Shown here piece by piece: positions 24,292-32,850 of a stretch of 64,000 nt of DNA. The stretch covers positions 70,031-134,030 of the forward strand of contig JAISCA010000004.1 in NCBI GenBank assembly GCA_031265875.1. The letters are read 5' to 3'. This DNA comes from Propionibacteriaceae bacterium (lineage in GTDB: Bacteria; Actinomycetota; Actinomycetes; Propionibacteriales; Propionibacteriaceae). The notes under the pieces are model-generated. The model was given only the letters and a program-made list of their open reading frames with translations. It searched no databases and was not told where the DNA came from. Each line of letters opens with the position of its first letter. Position 1 is the first letter of the stretch. The translations under genes and the position numbers were made by a program.

Positions 24292-24909
24292 ATGCGCACG
24301 ACTCTGTGGACCTCTCTGACCCGGCTTCTGATCGGGCATCGCCGCCTGGTCGCCAGCGCCGCCGCCATGGCCTGCGTCTTCTGCTTGGCCGTCATCGCCA
24401 GCGGGCGCGACCAACCCCAGACCACCGTCCTGGTGGTGACGGGCCGGATCGAGGCCGGACGGCTGTTGACGGCGGCCGATCTGGCCCAAGTCAGCGCGCC
24501 GGCCGACTTGGCGCCGGACGGCGTCCTGAGCGACCCGGCTCAGGCGGTCGACCGTTTGACGGCGGCGACCCTGCCCAGTGGGGCCATGGTGACGGCCGAC
24601 GCCCTGGTCTCGAGCGGCGGGAGGACCTCCGGCGCGGATCGCTTGATCCTGCCCTTGCCGATCGACCAGCCCGATCTGATCGCCCTGGTCCAGCCGGGCG
24701 ACCGCATCACCTTGTTGGTGACGGACGGCGCCACCGGTCAAACCACGGTGGCGCGGGACGTGCTGGTGGTGCTGGTGCCGGCCGGCGACCCGGCCGACTG
24801 GCTGGGCTCCAGCGGCCCCGATCACATCCTGGTCGACGTCAGCACCGAGACCGCCACCTTGCTGGCCAGCTCGTCGGTCACGGCCCGTGTCACCATCGCC
24901 TTGAGCTGA
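24292..24909 (+). CDS. SAF-domain protein resembling CpaB/RcpC
   Basis: The 205-residue protein has one N-terminal membrane segment (residues 18-38) followed by a SAF (antifreeze-like) domain: VLVVTGRIEAGRLLTAADLAQVSAPADLAPDGVLSDPAQAVDRLTAATLPSGAMVTADAL, and then GDRITLLVTDGATGQTTVARDVLVVLVP, as in the Flp-pilus assembly protein CpaB. No other tad/cpa pilus gene is in the window, so this may be an orphan with another role. ATG 24292 (MRTTLWTSL) was chosen; a short ATG at 24268 would add eight residues. It diverges from the ABC operon at 24139. Confidence 0.75.
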   Translation: MRTTLWTSLTRLLIGHRRLVASAAAMACVFCLAVIASGRDQPQTTVLVVTGRIEAGRLLTAADLAQVSAPADLAPDGVLSDPAQAVDRLTAATLPSGAMVTADALVSSGGRTSGADRLILPLPIDQPDLIALVQPGDRITLLVTDGATGQTTVARDVLVVLVPAGDPADWLGSSGPDHILVDVSTETATLLASSSVTARVTIALS

Positions 24910-24965
24910 GCCTGACCGGGGCTGGACCCAGTCCGGCCCAGCGCAATCAACCAGGCCGGTCCGGT

Positions 24966-25385
24966 TCAGCCGCGCCAACCGGTGCAATCGCCCGAGGCGT
25001 CGCAGAAGGGCTTGTTCTCGGTCTGGCCGCAGCGGCACAGCGCCACCCGGTTGAGGTGGTCCGGCCCTCGCTCGGTCATGACCTCGACCGCGCCTCTGAC
25101 CCAGAGCGGGCCGTCGGGCGTGGCCTTGACCTGGGTCGGGACCGACGGCTCCTCCGGGGTGGCGCCGAAGTCTTGCTGGCCGGGTCCGTATTCCAAGGCC
25201 CCGGCCGGGCAGCGCCGCACCACCCGGGCGATCTCCTCGGCCGCGCCGGCCTGGGGCGAGATCCAGGGCTTGCGCTTGGTGTCGAAGACCTCGGGCAGGC
25301 CGCGCACGCACTCGGCCGCGTGCAGACAGCGACTGCCGTCGAAGGTGACGGTGATGTGGGGTCCGAAATAAGAACGACGGGTCAT
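24966..25385 (-). CDS. Iron-sulfur protein: YjdI-like ferredoxin domain plus CDGSH-like motif
   Basis: Residues 8-65 resemble the YjdI/Fer4_19 domain (ITVTFDGSRCLHAAECVRGLPEVFDTKRKPWI and VRRCPAGALEY, with the typical Cys residues). The C-terminus (ALCRCGQTENKPFCDASG) resembles a CDGSH 2Fe-2S motif, with the expected CxCxxT...KPFCD but ending in ASG where the consensus has G-S-H, so the cluster-ligating His appears to be replaced; a further Cys follows two residues later. The start overlaps the GNAT gene stop by four bases. In E. coli yjdI and yjdJ (a GNAT) are also adjacent, which supports the assignment. Confidence 0.8.
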   Translation of the reverse strand: MTRRSYFGPHITVTFDGSRCLHAAECVRGLPEVFDTKRKPWISPQAGAAEEIARVVRRCPAGALEYGPGQQDFGATPEEPSVPTQVKATPDGPLWVRGAVEVMTERGPDHLNRVALCRCGQTENKPFCDASGDCTGWRG

Positions 25386-25735
25386 GGCTCCTCCGTTGGG
25401 ATCGCGGTCGTCTGAGACTGGGCCAGGGCCAAACCGAAGTCGGCCCGGCGCTCCGGCGGCACCAGCTCGATCAGCTCGGGGCGCTTGATCAGGTAGGCCA
25501 GGACGAAGGGGCAGTACGGCAGCACGCCCCAGCCCTGCCGGCGGGCCTCGGCCAAGGCGTGGGCGACTAGGGCCGAGCCGACGCCACGCCCCTCGAACAG
25601 GGGGTCGACCACGGTGTGGGTGAGGGCCAGCTCGCCGCCCCGCTGGCGGTATTCGATGAAGCCGGCCACCGCCTGGCCGTCGACCGCCCGGTAACGCCGG
25701 GCGGCTTCGTCATGGACGATACGGAACTCCATCAT
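25382..25735 (-). CDS. GNAT acetyltransferase, YjdJ-like
   Basis: The short GNAT domain (117 residues) shows the acetyl-CoA binding region VDPLFEGRGVGSALVAHAL (R/Q-x-x-G-x-G/A) and a terminal YCPFVLAYLIKRPEL, typical of the small YjdJ-type enzymes. ATG 25735 overlaps the aminotransferase stop (ATGA), and its own end overlaps the Fe-S protein start by four bases, so the three are an operon with translational coupling. Substrate unknown. A longer start at 25780 would run back into the aminotransferase gene. Confidence 0.8.
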   Translation of the reverse strand: MMEFRIVHDEAARRYRAVDGQAVAGFIEYRQRGGELALTHTVVDPLFEGRGVGSALVAHALAEARRQGWGVLPYCPFVLAYLIKRPELIELVPPERRADFGLALAQSQTTAIPTEEP

Positions 25736-26997
25736 CCGGCCTCCTCGACCGATTCCAAGGCCCGCCGCAGAGATCGACAATGATCGGCCATGCGATCGGG
25801 CTCTGGCAACAACGATAATGCAAGACAGCCCGGCTCGGCCAGATCGTAGAACCAGCCCGGATGGACCGCCAAGTGGTGTCGCTCCAGTAAGGCCAGGGCC
25901 AGGTCACCCGGCCCCGGCCCGCTGACGTCGAGCAAGCCGATCCAACCGCCGTCGACCTGACGTAGCCTGATCCGGTCGCCGCTCAGGACGGCCTTGGCTT
26001 GAGCCAGGTTCCAGGTCAGACGCCGACGGGTGGAGTCGACCTGTTGGTCCACCAATTCGAGCAGACCGGGCAGGGCGGCGGCAGTGACGGTGGCCACGGG
26101 CAGGAAGGCGTCCGCCACCCGGTCCAGCCCCTGCGCCAGAGCGGGTTTCAGGCGGGCCGGGCCGGACAGCCTGATCCAAGCCAGCTTGACGCCGGGGGCG
26201 CAGAGCGATTTGGACAGCCCGTCCAAGGCCCAGACCACCGTGCCGGTCTCGCCGCCCCAGCGCTGTGGCGGGGTCCGCCCCAGGGCGTGAGGGGCGAAGA
26301 CCTCGTCTGCGATCAAGGGCAGTCTGAGACGTCGGCAGACTTCGAGCACATGTTGGCGCTCGGCCGCATCGAGGTAGGCCCCGGTCGGGTTGCCGGGGCT
26401 GACCACCGTCACCAAGCCCGTCCCCGGCTGGGCCGCCACCGCTGCGAAACGTTCCCGGTCCAGCCACCAACCGTAGGGATGGAGGTAATGCGAGGGGTAG
26501 GTCTGGACGGTCAAGCCGGCGTGGTGGGCCAAGGGCTCGATCAAGGGATACCCCGGCGCCGGGGCCGCCACCGTCTGACCCGGGTCCGCCGACAGAGCGA
26601 AGAGCCAACTGTAGGCCTCAGAGGTGCTGCTGGTCAGCCAATAGTCGTCCGGAGCGCCACCGTAACGCTCGGACAGAGCCAGCCGGGCCGGTCTCGGACC
26701 GCGCGGATCGGGATCGTAGCGTCCACTCGAGCGAGCGGCCCGGGCCAAGACCTCCGGCAGGCCGGGGTGGCCCAAGCCGAAGTGAGTCGGGTTGGTGTCG
26801 GTCAGGTCGGTCAGTTCGACGCCGGCGGCGCTCAACTCGGCTCGTCGCCTCGACCACCGGTTGACCGGTCCGGTCGCCGCCCACCGACGGGAACCCGACA
26901 CGGTCGCCCAGTCGTCGTCCGCCGGTCCGTCGGTCGGCGGATCAGCGCTGGTGGGCCGCTCGGCGGGACGAGTCGGGACCGGCGGCCGATCCGGCAC
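25732..26997 (-). CDS. PLP-dependent class I/II aminotransferase
   Basis: The 421-residue fold type I enzyme has the expected features: TSSTSEAYSWLFAL near residue 125 (substrate and cofactor-phosphate loop), VVSPGNPTGAY (Asn in the PLP site), LIADEVFAPHAL (Asp binding the pyridine N) and DGLSKSLCAPGVKLAWI (Schiff-base Lys in SKS). Residues 1-45 form a Pro/Asp-rich N-terminal extension. The amino donor and acceptor cannot be inferred. It is the first gene of the operon with yjdJ- and yjdI-like genes and ends four bases before glnS territory on the same strand. Confidence 0.85.
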   Translation of the reverse strand: MPDRPPVPTRPAERPTSADPPTDGPADDDWATVSGSRRWAATGPVNRWSRRRAELSAAGVELTDLTDTNPTHFGLGHPGLPEVLARAARSSGRYDPDPRGPRPARLALSERYGGAPDDYWLTSSTSEAYSWLFALSADPGQTVAAPAPGYPLIEPLAHHAGLTVQTYPSHYLHPYGWWLDRERFAAVAAQPGTGLVTVVSPGNPTGAYLDAAERQHVLEVCRRLRLPLIADEVFAPHALGRTPPQRWGGETGTVVWALDGLSKSLCAPGVKLAWIRLSGPARLKPALAQGLDRVADAFLPVATVTAAALPGLLELVDQQVDSTRRRLTWNLAQAKAVLSGDRIRLRQVDGGWIGLLDVSGPGPGDLALALLERHHLAVHPGWFYDLAEPGCLALSLLPEPDRMADHCRSLRRALESVEEAG

Positions 26998-27000
26998 GGC

Positions 27001-28695
27001 TCAACCGGCCTGACGCTTACGTTGGGCGGCCCACTCGTCGCGCAAGCCGACCGTGCGATGGAACCAGCCCGGCCGCTCGTCGTCGGCCGCGAAATAACCC
27101 AGGCGCTCGAATTGGACCACCTGACCGGGTTCGACCTCGGCCAGGGCCGGCTCGCCCTGGCAGCCGGTCAGTCGTTCGACCGAAGCTGGGTTGAGGTCGT
27201 CCAGCGGCTCACCGGTCCGTTCCCCCGGCACGGCGGCCGTGAAGAGACGATCGTAGAGGGCGACCTCGAGCGGTATGGCGTGCTCGGCCGAGACCCAGTG
27301 CATGGTCGACTTGACCTTGCGCCCATCCGGCGCGTCACCGCCCCGAGTGGCCGGGTCGTAGGTGGCGTGGACCTCGACCACCTGGCCGGCGGCGTCCTTG
27401 ACCAGATCGGTGGCGGTCACCAGGTAGGCGCCGCGCAGGCGCACCTCCCGCCCCGGAGACAGCCGGAAGAACTTGGGCGGCGGGGTCTCGGCGAAGTCCT
27501 CGGCCTCGATCCAGAGCTGCCCACAGAAGGGCGCCCGGCGGACGCCGTCGGCCGGGTTCTCGGGGTTGTTGGCGATCTCGAACCATTCCACCGCCGGTCC
27601 GCCCTCAGGGGTCGAGGGCCAGTTGTCGATCACCAGCTTGAGCGGACGCAGCACCGCCATCCGGCGCTGGGCCACCCGGTTCAGCTCGGCCCTGACGAAG
27701 GACTCCAGCTCCTCGATGGAGTGGCGCGAGTTGGTCTTGTTGACGCCGATGTGGTGGCAGAAGGCGCGGATGGCGGCGGCTGGGTAGCCCCGGCGGCGCA
27801 AACCGCGCAGGGTCGGCATCCTGGGGTCGTCCCAACCTGTGACCAAGCCCTGCTCGACCAGGCCCATCAGACGGCGCTTGCTGGTGACGACGTGGGTCAG
27901 CTCCAAGCGGGCGAACTCGAGCTGCCGCGGCTTCTCGTGCGGCAGGTCGAGCTGTTCGAGGTACCAGTCGTAGAGCGGCCGGTGGGTGACGAACTCCAGG
28001 GTGCACATGGAGTGGGTGACGGCCTCCAAGGCGTCGGATTGACCGTGGGCCCAGTCGTAGGTCGGATAGACGCACCACTGGTCGCCGGTGCGATGGTGCA
28101 GGGAATGGCGGATCCGGTACATCACCGGATCGCGCAATTGCATATTGTCCGCCTGCATGTCGATCTTGGCCCTAAGCGTCTTGGCCCCGTCCGGGAACTC
28201 GCCTCGGCGCATACGTCGGAACAGATCCAAACTCTCGGCCGGCGGACGGTCGCGCCAGGGGCTCTCGACGCCCGGCTGGCCGAAACCGCCGCGCTGGGCC
28301 GAGATAGTGTCGCCGTCCTGCTCGTCGACGTAGGCCGAGCCGGCCTCGATCAGAGCCTCGGCCCACTGGTAGAGGGCCTCGAAGTAATCCGAGGCGTACA
28401 ACACCTGATGCGGCTCGTAGCCCAACCAGCGGATGTCCTCGATGATCGACTCGACGTACTCGGTCTCTTCGGTGTCCGGGTTGGTGTCGTCCAAGCGGAC
28501 GTTGCAAACACCGCCGAACTGCTCGGCGATGCCGAAGTCGGCCGTGATGGCCTTGGCGTGGCCGATGTGGAGGTAGCCGTTCGGCTCCGGGGGGAAACGG
28601 GTCTGGACCCGGCCGGCGTAAGTCCCGGCGGCGTTGTCGGATCGGACGGCGTCGGCGATGAAGTCGCCGGCGGCGGGGGTGTCGGACGCGGGCAT
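27001..28695 (-). CDS. glnS: Glutaminyl-tRNA synthetase
   Basis: GlnRS charges tRNA-Gln with glutamine. The class I HIGH motif is FPPEPNGYLHIGHAKA (residues 32-47) and the KMSKS-like loop is VTSKRRLMGLV. The long C-terminal anticodon-binding beta barrels follow (GREVRLRGAYLVTATDLVKD and DDLNPASVERLTGCQGEP). At 564 residues it matches bacterial GlnRS. Many actinobacteria have no GlnRS and use GatCAB transamidation instead, so the presence of glnS next to gltX is noteworthy. It follows gltX by 22 bases on the same strand and is probably cotranscribed with it. Confidence 0.95.
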   Translation of the reverse strand: MPASDTPAAGDFIADAVRSDNAAGTYAGRVQTRFPPEPNGYLHIGHAKAITADFGIAEQFGGVCNVRLDDTNPDTEETEYVESIIEDIRWLGYEPHQVLYASDYFEALYQWAEALIEAGSAYVDEQDGDTISAQRGGFGQPGVESPWRDRPPAESLDLFRRMRRGEFPDGAKTLRAKIDMQADNMQLRDPVMYRIRHSLHHRTGDQWCVYPTYDWAHGQSDALEAVTHSMCTLEFVTHRPLYDWYLEQLDLPHEKPRQLEFARLELTHVVTSKRRLMGLVEQGLVTGWDDPRMPTLRGLRRRGYPAAAIRAFCHHIGVNKTNSRHSIEELESFVRAELNRVAQRRMAVLRPLKLVIDNWPSTPEGGPAVEWFEIANNPENPADGVRRAPFCGQLWIEAEDFAETPPPKFFRLSPGREVRLRGAYLVTATDLVKDAAGQVVEVHATYDPATRGGDAPDGRKVKSTMHWVSAEHAIPLEVALYDRLFTAAVPGERTGEPLDDLNPASVERLTGCQGEPALAEVEPGQVVQFERLGYFAADDERPGWFHRTVGLRDEWAAQRKRQAG

Positions 28696-28717
28696 GGCGT
28701 AAAAGTTACCACGCGGC

Positions 28718-30202
28718 TCAGTCGGCCAAGTGGTCGCGCAGGGCGCGCAGCCGGGCCAGACAGGAGGCCCGCCCCAAGATGACCATCGACTCGAACAGCG
28801 GCGGCGACACCCGCTTGCCCGAGACGGCCACCCGCACCGGCGTGAAGGCGACCCTGGGCTTGAACCCGGCCCGCTCGACCAAACGGTCCCTCAGACCGGC
28901 TTGGATGTCCGCCGGCTCGAAACGCTCGACCTCGACCAGGGCCTCGATCGCTCCGCTCAGCAATTCGACCGCCTGGGGCGGCAACTGGGCCCGGGCGTCG
29001 TCGTGAATGACGACCTCGTCGTCGTCCACCAACAGGAAGTCGATCCATTCGGCGGCCTGACGCAAGGTGGTCAAGCGCTCCTTGATGATGGGGGTGGCCT
29101 GACGCAGGATCAGTCCACTGTCACGGCCCGGCGTGGCGGCCGGAGTCTGGCCGGTCTGGTTCCAGAAGTCGATCACCCGATCGCTCAGTTCGGCGTCGGC
29201 CAGGGCCCGGATGTGGGCTCCGTTCAGCCAGTCCAGCTTGGCCAGGTCGAAGATCGGACCGGTCGTGTTGACCTTGGCCCAGTCGAAGCCGGCCACGAAC
29301 TGATCGAAGCTCTGCTGTTCCTGGTCGGCCACCACCGGCGGATAGGCCAGCAATTCCATGAAGTTGAGCAGCGCCTCGGGCAGGTAGCCCTGTTCGCGGA
29401 ACCAGAGCAGACGGGCGGCCGGGTTCTTCCGCTTCGAGATCTTGGACTTGTCGGCGTTACGCAGCAGGGGCATGTGGCAGAAAGCCGGCGCCGGCCAGCC
29501 CAGCCAGCGGTAGAGCAGCAGATGCTTCGGCGTCGAGCTGATCCACTCCTCGCCCCGCACCACATGGGTGATGCCCATCAGATGGTCGTCCACCACCACG
29601 GCCAGATGGTAAGTGGGGAAGCCATCGGCCTTGAGGATGACCTGGTCGTCCGGCCTAGGGGTCTTGACCTCGCCCCGGATCAAGTCGTCGAAGCTGCCCG
29701 GAGCGTCGTCTGGGATCAGCATCCTGACCACCGGCGTCTGGCTGAAGCCAGGCAGGCGGGAACGCTGCTCGCGGGTCAGGCCCAGGCAGAGGCGGTCATA
29801 GCCGGTCTGGGCGGCCTTGTCCTTGGCCAGCTCCTCCCGCAGCCGCTGCAGCCGCTCGGGCGAGCACCAGCAGTGATAGGCGTGACCGTCCGCGATCAAC
29901 TGGTCGACGTGGGGACGGTAGGTCTCCAAACGCTCCGATTGGCGATACGGGCCATAGGGGCCGCCCACGTCCGGCCCTTCGTCCCAATCCAGCCCCAACC
30001 AGCGCAGGCTGTCGAAGATCTGGCGCTCCGAATCGGCTACGAAGCGAGCCTGGTCGGTGTCCTCGATCCGGAGGATGAACTGTCCGCCGGTCCGCTTGGC
30101 GTAGGCCAGGTTGAACAGTGACATATAGGCCGTGCCGACATGCGGGTCGCCGGTCGGCGAGGGGGCGACGCGCAGCCGAGCCGGAGTCGAAGTCTCAATC
30201 AT
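28718..30202 (-). CDS. gltX: Glutamyl-tRNA synthetase
   Basis: GltX charges tRNA-Glu. HIGH is represented by APSPTGDPHVGTAYMSLFN (residues 12-30), and KMSKS by KSKISKRKNPAARL. The motif HMPLLRNADKSKISKRK, the DHLMGITHVVRGEEW segment and the C-terminal helical anticodon-binding region are typical of bacterial GluRS. The length, 494 residues, is as expected. It is the promoter-proximal gene of a gltX-glnS pair. Confidence 0.95.
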   Translation of the reverse strand: MIETSTPARLRVAPSPTGDPHVGTAYMSLFNLAYAKRTGGQFILRIEDTDQARFVADSERQIFDSLRWLGLDWDEGPDVGGPYGPYRQSERLETYRPHVDQLIADGHAYHCWCSPERLQRLREELAKDKAAQTGYDRLCLGLTREQRSRLPGFSQTPVVRMLIPDDAPGSFDDLIRGEVKTPRPDDQVILKADGFPTYHLAVVVDDHLMGITHVVRGEEWISSTPKHLLLYRWLGWPAPAFCHMPLLRNADKSKISKRKNPAARLLWFREQGYLPEALLNFMELLAYPPVVADQEQQSFDQFVAGFDWAKVNTTGPIFDLAKLDWLNGAHIRALADAELSDRVIDFWNQTGQTPAATPGRDSGLILRQATPIIKERLTTLRQAAEWIDFLLVDDDEVVIHDDARAQLPPQAVELLSGAIEALVEVERFEPADIQAGLRDRLVERAGFKPRVAFTPVRVAVSGKRVSPPLFESMVILGRASCLARLRALRDHLAD

Positions 30203-30230
30203 GATGGACTCAGCTTAGACGCTGGCCTAA

Positions 30231-30929
30231 TCACTCCCCCGGATCGAGCGGCCTCTGGAAGCCCTCCGTCGGATCGAGGATTTGGTCGACCTCCTCGAAG
30301 ACGGCCGCCAGGGCCAGCGGAATGTCCTCCATCACCTCGATGGCCAAGCTCAAGCCCTCCTGCTGGCGGCCGGCCTGTCCCAGGCGCTGCGACAACAAGC
30401 TACGGGTCGTGATGGTGTCGAAATTGGGCCCCGGCCAGATCGCTCGCTGATCGGCCAGGACAGTTTCGAGCTGTGCGATGGACCGCTCCAGGTCGCCGGC
30501 GGAGCCGATCAGATCGGCCTGCCAGACCCGGCTGGTCAGGGTGTCACGGTGGTCGGAGCCGAGCTGGCGGGTCTGCTCGGCCACCACGCCGGCGATCTCC
30601 GCCAGACCGCGCTGGGCTTGGCCGCTGGCGCCCAGCCAACGGGCCCAGTGGCCCCGGGCCAGCAACCCGTTGGGATGCTCCAGGCCCGGACCGGCCCCGA
30701 CGGCGCCGACCAATTCGGACCAGGCCCCGGCGGCCTGGGCCGGGTCCGACTCGCCCACCTGGTCGATCAACGCGACCAGCTCCGAGGGCCAACCGTCCGG
30801 ACTGGCCAGGACCGGCTCCAAACGCGGAGGGACCAGCCAGTCCGCCAATTCGGCGGTCAACCGCTCCAGGCTAGGCCCGTCCGGCTCCGCCTCGTCTGGG
30901 CTGACCGTCGGATCGATTTCCTCGACCAT
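30231..30929 (-). CDS. Soluble helical (TPR-like) protein of unknown function
   Basis: The 232-residue product begins MVEEIDPTVSPDEAEPDGPS, an acidic tail, and continues as alternating amphipathic helices resembling tetratricopeptide repeats (ARWLGASGQAQRGLAEIAGVVAEQTRQLG..HRDTLTSRVWQADLIGSAGDLERSIAQLETVLADQRAIWPGP.FDTITTRSLLSQRLGQAGRQQEGLSLAIEVMEDI). The pattern of heptad-like repeats with DTLT/DTIT motifs is like that of NB-ARC-associated or kinesin-light-chain-type TPRs. I do not recognise a specific function. ATG 30929 was chosen because GAGAGAGG lies seven bases upstream; the frame remains open to 30989 but that part falls in the neighbouring repeat. Confidence 0.65.
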   Translation of the reverse strand: MVEEIDPTVSPDEAEPDGPSLERLTAELADWLVPPRLEPVLASPDGWPSELVALIDQVGESDPAQAAGAWSELVGAVGAGPGLEHPNGLLARGHWARWLGASGQAQRGLAEIAGVVAEQTRQLGSDHRDTLTSRVWQADLIGSAGDLERSIAQLETVLADQRAIWPGPNFDTITTRSLLSQRLGQAGRQQEGLSLAIEVMEDIPLALAAVFEEVDQILDPTEGFQRPLDPGE

Positions 30930-30979
30930 GGCTGACCTCTCTCCCGCTGGCTGAGCCGAGCCTAGCCGCACTAGCTTCA

Positions 30980-31095
30980 CTAGCTTCACTAGGAGTCTGA
31001 AACTTCGACGAATGAGCCGAGTTTCGACCTCTCGGGGTCCCCGGAAAGTACCGGACCGGAGCGCAGCGGAGGGAGGACACTTTCTGGGGCTTCTA
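30980..31095 (-). repeat. 116-bp dispersed repeat, copy B
   Basis: Inverted copy of 19629-19744. Its left edge is preceded by a second CTAGCTTCA unit, giving CTAGCTTCACTAGCTTCACTAG at 30971-30992, as if the end had duplicated. It lies between the tuf terminator and the TPR-like gene. Confidence 0.75.
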
Positions 31096-31192
31096 CTGTA
31101 CTGTTGTCAGGCGGGCCCCACTCGCCCGGCCCCCAGGCGTCGCGCGACCGGACCGGGACGGCTGAATCGGCCGGCCGGCCCAGGACAGACTT

Positions 31193-31222
31193 CGGGCCCC
31201 GTGCCCGAAAGCGCGGGGCCCG
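31193..31222 (-). terminator. Hairpin after tuf
   Basis: CGGGCCCCG and CGGGGCCCG (with extra pairs) form a strong hairpin about 24 bases after the tuf stop. There is no long T tract on the minus strand, so it is called from stability and position. Confidence 0.5.
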
Positions 31223-31245
31223 AAATCGAGTCGATCAGGCTCAGA

Positions 31246-32439
31246 TCACTTGATGATCTTGGTCACACGACCGGCGCCGACGGTACGACCGCCTTCGCGG
31301 ATGGCGAACTTGAGGCCTTCCTCCATGGCGATCGGCTTGTTCAGCGTCACATGCATGTCGGTGTTGTCGCCCGGCATGACCATCTCCGTGCCCTCGGGCA
31401 GATGCACCGTACCGGTCACGTCAGTGGTCCGGAAGTAGAACTGAGGCGAGTAGTTGGAGAAGAACGGCTTGTGCCGGCCGCCCTCTTCCTTGGTCAGGAC
31501 GTAGACATTGCCGTCGAACTCGGTGTGCGGAGTGGTCGTGCCCGGCTTGATCACGACCATGCCACGCTCGACGTCTTCCTTCTTGGTGCCGCGCAGCAGC
31601 AGACCGACGTTCTCGCCCGCCTGGCCCTCGTCCAAGATCTTGCGGAACATCTCGACACCGGTGACGGTGCTGGTCTGCTTGGTCGGGCGGATGCCGATGA
31701 TGTCGACCTGCTCGCCGGTCTTGACGATGCCGCGCTCGATCCGGCCGGTCACGACCGTGCCGCGACCGGTGATGGTGAAAACATCCTCGATCGGCATCAG
31801 GAAGGGCTTGTCGACGTCACGGGCCGGCTGAGGAATGTACTCGTCGACGGCATCCATCAGTTCGAGGATGCCGGGGGTCCACTCGGGATCGCCGTTCATG
31901 GCCGGATAGGCGGCCACGCGCACGACGGGACAATTGTCGCCGTCGAACTCCTGGGCGCTGAGCAGCTCACGGACTTCCATCTCGACCAACTCGATCAGGT
32001 CCTCGTCGTCCACCATGTCGCACTTGTTCAGGGCCACGACCATCGAGGGCACGCCGACTTGGCGGGCCAGCAGGACGTGCTCACGGGTCTGCGGCATGGG
32101 ACCGTCAGTGGCGGCCACCACCAAGATGGCGCCGTCCATCTGGGCCGCGCCCGTGATCATGTTCTTGACGTAGTCCGCGTGACCAGGGCAGTCGACGTGC
32201 GCGTAGTGACGCTTGTCGGTCTGATACTCGACGTGGGCGATCGAGATCGTAATGCCACGCTGGCGCTCTTCGGGCGCCTTGTCGATCTGATCGAACGCCG
32301 AGACAGCGTTGAGATCGGGGTACTTATCGTGTAGCGCCATGGTGATCGCCGCGGTCAGCGTGGTCTTGCCGTGGTCGATGTGCCCGATGGTGCCGATGTT
32401 GCAGTGCGGCTTGGTCCGCTCGAACTTGGCCTTAGCCAC
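31246..32439 (-). CDS. tuf: Elongation factor Tu
   Basis: EF-Tu delivers aminoacyl-tRNA to the ribosome. G motifs are intact: [33 protein letters not shown], and SAQEF; the C-terminal barrels include [24 protein letters not shown] chose GTG 32439 ([20 protein letters not shown], 397 residues), because AAGGAG lies five bases upstream and the sequence matches EF-Tu starts; the open frame runs to 32466 but has no similarity. The gene stands alone with its own promoter, separated from fusA by several plus-strand genes. Confidence 0.97.
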   Translation of the reverse strand: MAKAKFERTKPHCNIGTIGHIDHGKTTLTAAITMALHDKYPDLNAVSAFDQIDKAPEERQRGITISIAHVEYQTDKRHYAHVDCPGHADYVKNMITGAAQMDGAILVVAATDGPMPQTREHVLLARQVGVPSMVVALNKCDMVDDEDLIELVEMEVRELLSAQEFDGDNCPVVRVAAYPAMNGDPEWTPGILELMDAVDEYIPQPARDVDKPFLMPIEDVFTITGRGTVVTGRIERGIVKTGEQVDIIGIRPTKQTSTVTGVEMFRKILDEGQAGENVGLLLRGTKKEDVERGMVVIKPGTTTPHTEFDGNVYVLTKEEGGRHKPFFSNYSPQFYFRTTDVTGTVHLPEGTEMVMPGDNTDMHVTLNKPIAMEEGLKFAIREGGRTVGAGRVTKIIK

Positions 32440-32850
32440 TTGGGCTCCTTTTCGGATTCGCGCCACGCGGTCGCGGGGCGTGTTGCTGTCGGATCGCGCA
32501 GGTCAGGCCCGCGCGGGCTTGATGACTGGACTACGCGGTTGCCCCTCGCGGGACATACGGTCCACAGTCTTTCTCAGGATTCGCGGGCAGTCAAACTCAA
32601 ACCCCTGTCGAGTCGGCGCCGCCGGCTCTGACCGGGGTGGCCTCAGCCAAATGGACTTCCCCGCCGATTGCGCAGAGACTGTCTCCATGCTCGACCATCG
32701 CCCCCTGGCCCCGCTGCCGTCGACCGACCGTGGTCCGGCCGCCGACGCCTGGTCCTCCGCCCAGCTTAGCCCTGGCGCCACTGGTCCGACGGACAGCGCC
32801 TCCGCCGGCCCGATCACCCGCCTCAGCCTGGCCCGGCCGGAGACACGGTC
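32440..32850. other. 411-base divergent region between tuf and the TauE-type gene
   Basis: Contains the tuf promoter and leader on the minus strand. The remainder (about 32600-32850) shows no convincing gene; the plus-strand frame starting before 32851 has no similarity to the permease family and no start with a good ribosome binding site. Confidence 0.5.
32566..32594 (-). promoter_or_regulatory. Promoter of tuf
   Basis: On the minus strand TTGACT (32589-32594), 17 bases, and AAGACT (32566-32571) form a promoter strongly resembling that of rplJ (TTGACG-17-AAGACC). It gives a leader of about 120 bases before GTG 32439. Confidence 0.6.

Noticed and set aside
25999..28782. A 927-residue plus-strand frame over the aminotransferase and glnS genes
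   Set aside because: Shadow of the real minus-strand genes; low-complexity composition and no motifs.
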